This document shows, piece after piece, positions 38,588 to 42,951 of a stretch of DNA of 42,951 bases (its first letter is position 1; the number at the start of each line of letters is the position of its first letter). The notes under the pieces are model-generated. The model had not been told where the DNA came from, made no database searches, and worked only from the letters and a program-made list of their open reading frames with translations. Location of the stretch: positions 1 through 42,951 of the forward strand of contig BDTH01000076.1 in assembly GCA_002923195.1 (NCBI GenBank). The letters run 5' to 3'. Source of the DNA: a bacterium BMS3Abin15 (lineage in GTDB: Bacteria > Patescibacteriota > Minisyncoccia > Moranbacterales > 2-12-FULL-40-10). The position numbers were made by a program, and so were the translations under genes.

Positions 38588-39289
38588 ATGCCCGCAGAGA
38601 TTATATTAATAGTTTTTCAAGTAGCGATATTGATAATGTCGGTCGTCATTCATGAGGTTTCTCACGGAGTGTCCGCTTTGTGGTTGGGTGATCCGACTGC
38701 TAAATACGCCGGACGACTAACCCTTAATCCCCTGAAGCATCTGGATTTGTGGGGATCTTTTCTAGTACCCTTAATCATGATCTTAACCTTAGGCTTTGGA
38801 TTTGGCTGGGCTAAACCAGTACCGTATAATCCCTACAATCTGCGCGATCAGAAAAAGGGTCCTGCAATAGTTGGATTAGCTGGGCCACTTTCTAATATTG
38901 TCGTGGCTTTAATTTTTGGCTTAGGAGCCAGGTTTATTCCGCTAGGATCTGTTGTTAAGGTAGATATAATACAAAATTTAATGCAATTCAACTTTTCAGA
39001 TCTAGCCGTTGCCATCTCTGGATCTTTTGCCTCTATTTTCTTTCTGATTTTTGTAATGATAGTGTTTATTAATGTTATATTAGCCTTTTTCAATTTAATC
39101 CCCATACCCCCCTTAGACGGCTCTAAATTGCTATTTTCTATTATCCCACTTAGAACAGAAACGAAAATTATGTTGGAACAGTTCGGGTTTGTTTTTCTAT
39201 TAATGTTTATTTTCCTCTTTTCCGGATTATTAGGGAGTTTTCTAATAGGTGCTTTGTCGTTATTTTTCAGATATGTTGTCGGATTATAA
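38588..39289 (+). CDS. Site-2 protease family zinc metalloprotease (M50)
   Basis: This 233-residue intramembrane protease-like protein has about six hydrophobic segments, the zinc-binding HEVSH (His22, Glu23, His26) in the first, and the second motif NLIPIPPLDG (169-178, Asp177) that supplies the third metal ligand. It belongs to the short S2P/SpoIVFB-like class without a PDZ domain. Substrates unknown; S2P enzymes cleave membrane-bound regulators or signal-peptide remnants. Divergent from rpmB. No SD. Confidence 0.9.
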   Translation: MPAEIILIVFQVAILIMSVVIHEVSHGVSALWLGDPTAKYAGRLTLNPLKHLDLWGSFLVPLIMILTLGFGFGWAKPVPYNPYNLRDQKKGPAIVGLAGPLSNIVVALIFGLGARFIPLGSVVKVDIIQNLMQFNFSDLAVAISGSFASIFFLIFVMIVFINVILAFFNLIPIPPLDGSKLLFSIIPLRTETKIMLEQFGFVFLLMFIFLFSGLLGSFLIGALSLFFRYVVGL

Positions 39290-39360
39290 GGCGCGATTAG
39301 TCGCTATATTGACATTATTTTAGAAGTTTTGTATTATTAACTCTGCTAGCTATTTATATA

Positions 39361-39497
39361 AAAATTAAATATCAAAGTGCAAATCTCAAAATTTAGGTAT
39401 TCGCTCCGCTTATGGTTTGTTTTGAAGAGATTGTTGCGAGGCGATTCCGAAGTTTTGATTTTTTATTTTTAAATTTTTATTTTAAGCGAAAGCGAAT
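39361..39497. repeat. Intergenic imperfect palindrome upstream of rpsL
   Basis: ATTCGCTCCGCTTA (about 39399-39412) pairs with TAAGCGAAAGCGAAT (39483-39497), and an AT-rich outer region (AAATATCAAAGTGCAAATC) pairs loosely with the T-rich run before it. It ends at the rpsL start codon. Confidence 0.6.
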
Positions 39498-39917
39498 ATG
39501 CCGACTATCAACCAATTGGTAAAAAAGAAAAGAAAATCCATCAAGAAAAAGTCAAAGTCTCCGGCTATGACCCATGTTTTTAATACTTTAAAAAACAGGC
39601 CAGTTAAGTCTCAGGGTCCATTCAAGAGAGGAGTTTGTATAAAAGTCGGGACTGTTACTCCCAGAAAGCCTAACTCAGCGCTCAGAAAGATCGCCAGAGT
39701 CCGCCTTACCAATGGAATGGAAGTAACAGCTTATATTCCCGGAATTGGACATAATCTGCAAGAGCATTCAATTGTAGTAATCCGCGGGGGAAGAGTGAAG
39801 GATCTTCCAGGTGTTAGATATCATGTTGTGAGAGGGGTTCTTGACACTGGGGGAACGGAAAATAGAAAAAGAGGACGAAGTAAATATGGAGCAAAAAGAC
39901 CCAAGGAAAGCAAATAA
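39498..39917 (+). CDS. rpsL: 30S ribosomal protein S12
   Basis: S12 forms part of the decoding centre. The 139-residue sequence has [20 protein letters not shown], then [51 protein letters not shown] and [30 protein letters not shown] contains the Lys whose mutation gives streptomycin resistance elsewhere; it is wild type. It heads the str-type block rpsL-rpsG-fusA. Confidence 0.97.
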   Translation: MPTINQLVKKKRKSIKKKSKSPAMTHVFNTLKNRPVKSQGPFKRGVCIKVGTVTPRKPNSALRKIARVRLTNGMEVTAYIPGIGHNLQEHSIVVIRGGRVKDLPGVRYHVVRGVLDTGGTENRKRGRSKYGAKRPKESK

Positions 39918-39921
39918 TGAT

Positions 39922-40051
39922 TTAAATCGCGAATCAACTCGAATTTAATCTCCTGCCCGCAATGCTTCGCAATGGCGTTGCAGGCGGGCGAATATTCGCG
40001 AATAATTATCAGAGATAATTAGTGAATTAATTAGCGTAAATTAGAGATTTA
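39922..40051. repeat. Intergenic imperfect palindrome, rpsL-rpsG, with GC-rich hairpin in the loop
   Basis: TAAATCGCGAATCAACTCG (left, from 39923) corresponds to the reverse complement of the right arm, TAAATCTCTAATTTACGC (right end 40051). The loop carries the GC-rich hairpin listed at 39952-39990. It ends 7 nt before the rpsG ATG. Confidence 0.7.
39952..39990. repeat. GC-rich REP-like hairpin, copy 2
   Basis: GCCCGC (39955-39960) pairs with GCGGGC (39984-39989), and alternatively GCAATGC (39959-39965) with GCGTTGC (39975-39981). It is related to the 2557-2593 copy by its TGCCCGC and GGCGGGCG ends and its nested position. Confidence 0.65.
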
Positions 40052-40058
40052 TAACATC

Positions 40059-40526
40059 ATGCCGCGAAAAAAAAGAAAACATGTAAGGCATTGGAAAATA
40101 GACCCAAAGCATGGCAACATACTGGTTGGGCGTTTTATTGGTATCATGATGATTGATGGCAAAAAGGGAAAAGCGGAAAAAATTGTTTATGATTCTCTTG
40201 ATATTATTCACGAGCGCACTAAAAAAGGCGGACTCAATGTATTCGAACAAGCCATAAAAAATATTTCTCCTCTTCTGGAAATTAAATCAAGAAGGATTGG
40301 GGGAGCTAATTATCAGGTACCCATACAGGTTGCCGGAGATAGAAGGCAAACTTTGGCAATGAGGTGGATAAGAGATGCCTGCAGAGGAAAAAAAGGTAAA
40401 AAAATGGCAGATAAATTGGCTAGTGAATTAATAGATGCTTCTGATAAAACCGGAGCAGCCATGAAGAAGAGAGAAGATACTCATCGTATGGCAGAAGCCA
40501 ACAAGGCTTTTGCTCACTTTGCATAA
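40059..40526 (+). CDS. rpsG: 30S ribosomal protein S7
   Basis: S7 is the 30S head assembly protein. The 155-residue sequence includes RKKRKHVRHWKIDPKHGN, then VGRFIGIMMIDGKKGKAEKI, EQAIKNISPLLEIKSRRIGG, ANYQVPIQV, RRQTLAMRWIRDACRG and REDTHRMAEANKAFAHFA. Normal length. No SD. fusA begins 3 nt after its stop. Confidence 0.97.
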   Translation: MPRKKRKHVRHWKIDPKHGNILVGRFIGIMMIDGKKGKAEKIVYDSLDIIHERTKKGGLNVFEQAIKNISPLLEIKSRRIGGANYQVPIQVAGDRRQTLAMRWIRDACRGKKGKKMADKLASELIDASDKTGAAMKKREDTHRMAEANKAFAHFA

Positions 40527-40529
40527 GTT

Positions 40530-42611
40530 ATGGAAAAAAAGACACCAATAGATAGGCTAAGAAACATAGGGATTATTGCCCATATTGACGCCGGTAAAAC
40601 CACAGTTACCGAGCGTATTTTATATTACACCGGAATTACTCACAAGATCGGAGAAGTTCATGAGGGTGAAGCTACTATGGACTGGATGGAACAGGAAAGA
40701 GAAAGAGGGATTACCATTACTAGCGCCGCTACCACATGCTTCTGGAAAGACGTTCAAATTAATATTATTGATACCCCTGGACACGTTGACTTTACTGTTG
40801 AGGTAGAGAGATCTCTCAGGGTACTTGATGGAGGTGTAGTTATTTTAGACGGAAAAGAAGGTGTTGAGCCGCAATCAGAAACTGTTTGGCGCCAGGCGGA
40901 CAAATATAATGTCCCGAGAATATTTTTTATAAATAAAATAGATAAGGAGGGAGCAGACTTTAATTATTCAATTAATTCAGTTTGGGACAGACTGACTCCC
41001 CATGCAGTGGCCATTCAGATTCCTATAGGGGAACGTTCTAATTTTAAAGGAGTTGTGGATCTTGTAAAAATGAAGTCGTATACTTTTGATGGAGAAAAAG
41101 GGGAAAAGGTCGTAGAAGCTGAAGTGCCATCTGAATTGCTGGACAAAGCTAAAGAGTGGAGGGAAAAAATGGTGGAAAAAATAGCAGAAACTGATGATCA
41201 ACTGACAGAAAAATTTTTAGAAGGAAAGGAAATCTCCGAAGATGAATTAAGGAAAGCGCTAAGAAAAGCTACTATCGAAGCTAAAATATTTCCTGTTCTT
41301 ACTGGAACAGCTCTTCGTAATAAAGGAGTTCAATTAATTCTTGATGCAGTAATTGACTACTTTCCTTCGCCGATTGACATTCCTTCAGTAAAGGGGACTG
41401 ACGTTAAAACAGAAAAAGAAATCGAAAGAGAAGTTTCAGATGGTGAGCCATTTGCCGCCCTGGCCTTTAAAGTAGCTACTGATCCATTTGTAGGACAGCT
41501 TACATTTTTTAGAATTTACTCAGGAACAGTTAAGGCTGGTTCCTATGTTTATAATTCTACCAAAGATGAGAAGGAAAGAATTGGAAGAATTTTGCGTATG
41601 CACGCCAACCACAGGGAAGAAATTGAAGAACTCGGCGCCGGAGAGATCGGAGCGTTAGTTGGACTTAAGAGCACTACTACTGGAGACACTCTTTGTGACG
41701 AGGATAAGCCAATTATTCTTGAGTCAATAACTTTTCCTGAACCAGTTATAGATATCACCGTTGAGCCAAAGACCAAGGCTGATCAGGAAAAAATGGGTCT
41801 GGCACTTAAGAAGCTAGCAGAAGAGGATCCAACTTTCAGAGTTAGAGTTGATGAAGAAACAGGACAAACTATTATTTCTGGAATGGGAGAGCTTCATTTG
41901 GATATTATCGTGGATAGAATGAGGAGGGAGTTTAAAGTAGAGGCCAATATCGGACAGCCGCAGGTAGCTTATAGGGAAACTATTAAATCCAAAGCTGAAG
42001 CGGAAGGAAAATATATCCGCCAGTCGGGTGGTCGGGGACAGTATGGGCATTGTTGGCTTCGAGTTGAACCTCAAGAGCCTGGAGAAGGCTACGAATTCCT
42101 TAATGAGATTAAGGGCGGGGTTATCCCTCAAGAATTTATTCCGGCTGTAGAAAAAGGTATCAAGGAAGCTATGGATAATGGAGTATTGGCCGGATACCCA
42201 GTGGTTGATGTTAAAGCCGCGCTTTATGATGGCTCATTTCATGATGTAGACTCTTCAGAATCGGCTTTTAAAATTGCAGGATCTATGGCATTTCAAGAGG
42301 CAGCCAGAAGGGCCAAGCTAGTTTTATTAGAGCCAATAATGAAAGTAGAAGTAACCACCCCAGAGCGGTTTATGGGAGATGTGGTCGGAGATTTAAACTC
42401 TCGTCGAGGAATTATTAAAGAGATAAATGACAGAGGAGAAGGAAATGCTGCAGTCAAGGAAATCAGCGCAGAAGTTCCTTTGGCTTCCATGTTCGGTTAT
42501 GCCACCCAGCTTCGAAGCATGACTCAGGGAAGAGCTAATTACTCGATGGAATTCGGGCATTATAGCGAAGTCCCGAACAATGTAGCAGAGGAAATCGCGG
42601 GGAATAAATAA
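40530..42611 (+). CDS. fusA: Elongation factor G
   Basis: EF-G is the translocation GTPase. The 693-residue protein has G1 AHIDAGKTT (17-25), G2 [14 protein letters not shown]3 DTPGHVDFT (81-89) and G4 NKID (135-138), then domains II-V. The domain IV tip is seen in [20 protein letters not shown] and the C-terminal domain in [19 protein letters not shown]. Full length. It starts 3 nt after rpsG, so the two are coupled. tuf is not in the window. Confidence 0.97.
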   Translation: MEKKTPIDRLRNIGIIAHIDAGKTTVTERILYYTGITHKIGEVHEGEATMDWMEQERERGITITSAATTCFWKDVQINIIDTPGHVDFTVEVERSLRVLDGGVVILDGKEGVEPQSETVWRQADKYNVPRIFFINKIDKEGADFNYSINSVWDRLTPHAVAIQIPIGERSNFKGVVDLVKMKSYTFDGEKGEKVVEAEVPSELLDKAKEWREKMVEKIAETDDQLTEKFLEGKEISEDELRKALRKATIEAKIFPVLTGTALRNKGVQLILDAVIDYFPSPIDIPSVKGTDVKTEKEIEREVSDGEPFAALAFKVATDPFVGQLTFFRIYSGTVKAGSYVYNSTKDEKERIGRILRMHANHREEIEELGAGEIGALVGLKSTTTGDTLCDEDKPIILESITFPEPVIDITVEPKTKADQEKMGLALKKLAEEDPTFRVRVDEETGQTIISGMGELHLDIIVDRMRREFKVEANIGQPQVAYRETIKSKAEAEGKYIRQSGGRGQYGHCWLRVEPQEPGEGYEFLNEIKGGVIPQEFIPAVEKGIKEAMDNGVLAGYPVVDVKAALYDGSFHDVDSSESAFKIAGSMAFQEAARRAKLVLLEPIMKVEVTTPERFMGDVVGDLNSRRGIIKEINDRGEGNAAVKEISAEVPLASMFGYATQLRSMTQGRANYSMEFGHYSEVPNNVAEEIAGNK

Positions 42612-42614
42612 CTA

Positions 42615-42642
42615 TTGCAATGTATTGGATTTGTAATATAAT
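42615..42642 (+). promoter_or_regulatory. Promoter for the LamG-type gene
   Basis: TTGCAA (42615-42620), a 16-bp spacer and TATAAT (42637-42642), directly after fusA. The predicted leader is about 45 nt. Confidence 0.5.
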
Positions 42643-42694
42643 AAAACCAGTATAAAATAGCGAACAAAAACGACTCCAAAATTCATAATCCATC

Positions 42695-42951
42695 ATGCGA
42701 ACAAGAAAAGAATTAATTAAATTTCAAAAATCCAAAACAAGAGTATTCTTGTTGTTGGTTTTTTCTTTTCTATTCCTGATTATTTTATCCATGCCGAATA
42801 ATGCCAGCGCTGACATTACTTCCAGCTTAGTTGGCCATTGGGAATTTGATGAAGGAACCGGCAATACAACAACGGCTGATTCTTCCGGAAGCGGTTATAC
42901 GGGCACCATGACTAATATGGAAAGCGGGGACTGGGTAACGGACGGAGTAGG
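42695..42951 (+). CDS. Secreted LamG/concanavalin-like protein, 5' part only
   Basis: ATG 42695 opens an ORF that runs off the right edge. It has a basic N-terminus (MRTRKELIKFQKSKTR), a hydrophobic core (VFLLLVFSFLFLIILS) and a likely signal-peptidase site after NASA (about residue 39). The mature part begins DITSSLVGHWEFDEGTGNTT, then DSSGSGYTGTMTN, the usual opening of LamG-like domains. It is likely a large surface protein. The size is not known from this window. Confidence 0.8.
   Translation, partial: MRTRKELIKFQKSKTRVFLLLVFSFLFLIILSMPNNASADITSSLVGHWEFDEGTGNTTTADSSGSGYTGTMTNMESGDWVTDGV

Noticed and set aside
1-42951. CRISPR array
   Set aside because: No set of regularly spaced near-identical repeats was seen; the heptad palindromes have no unique spacers.

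Overview
The window looks like a chromosomal segment of a Candidate Phyla Radiation bacterium (Patescibacteria, most likely a Parcubacteria-type lineage). The grounds are the AT-rich sequence, short proteins, standard stop-codon use (TGA terminates several real genes, which argues against SR1/Gracilibacteria), a compressed ribosomal cluster running infA-rpmJ-rpsM-rpsK-rpsD-rpoA-rplQ-rplM-rpsI, and protein types I associate with CPR genomes: a baseplate-J-like membrane protein, PEGA/propeller protein, GxxExxY protein, 7TM histidine kinases and REC-only regulators. The lineage is inferred from gene content, not from a marker-gene tree.

Layout. 1-1.2 kb: a decaying accessory patch with a frameshifted transposase fragment and a twice-frameshifted paralogous-family gene. 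1.3-6 kb: YbaK-like deacylase, scpA, scpB, D,D-carboxypeptidase, a GxxExxY nuclease-like gene and mraY. 6-12.5 kb: lower glycolysis (pgk, eno, gpmI, a PfkB kinase), with a hydrolase and a TIM-barrel-like protein translationally coupled to pgk. 12.5-15.7 kb: FtsA/PilM-like ATPase and a baseplate-J-like membrane protein. 15.75-16.05 kb: a probable structured non-coding RNA with its own promoter and U-tract. 16.1-20.6 kb: ribosomal proteins and rpoA. 20.6-32.6 kb: an envelope and signalling region with a PEGA/propeller protein, three histidine kinases, three receiver domains without an output domain, an LVIVD propeller, AlkD, Nudix, a holin-like protein, a mini AbrB-like protein and a DEDD exonuclease. 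32.6-38.2 kb: small unknown proteins with strong Shine-Dalgarno (SD) sequences, rarA, ddl and the pyrimidine pair pyrF-pyrE. 38.2-42.6 kb: rpmB (minus strand), a site-2 protease, rpsL, rpsG and fusA. The window ends in the start of a secreted LamG-type protein.

The most interesting non-genic signal is a family of long imperfect inverted repeats, built from short (often 7-bp) units, that fills the gap between one gene's stop codon and the next gene's start codon at eleven places. Ten of the eleven end within about 10 nt of a start codon, where an SD would normally be. Some loops carry cargo: a GC-rich hairpin in two copies and, between dacA and mraY, a complete GxxExxY PD-(D/E)XK-type nuclease gene. 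This suggests a palindromic mobile or regulatory element with an occasional nuclease passenger.

Most housekeeping genes here have no recognisable SD, and at least two appear leaderless. The small unknown genes and pyrF/pyrE have textbook SDs. Other candidate novelties are a two-member small protein family (one member with a membrane-anchored long form and an SD-preceded internal start), paired palindromic operator-like sites around ddl, a GTAC-rich site repeated at the AbrB-like gene and near rpmB, and an 18-codon leader ORF coupled to pgk.
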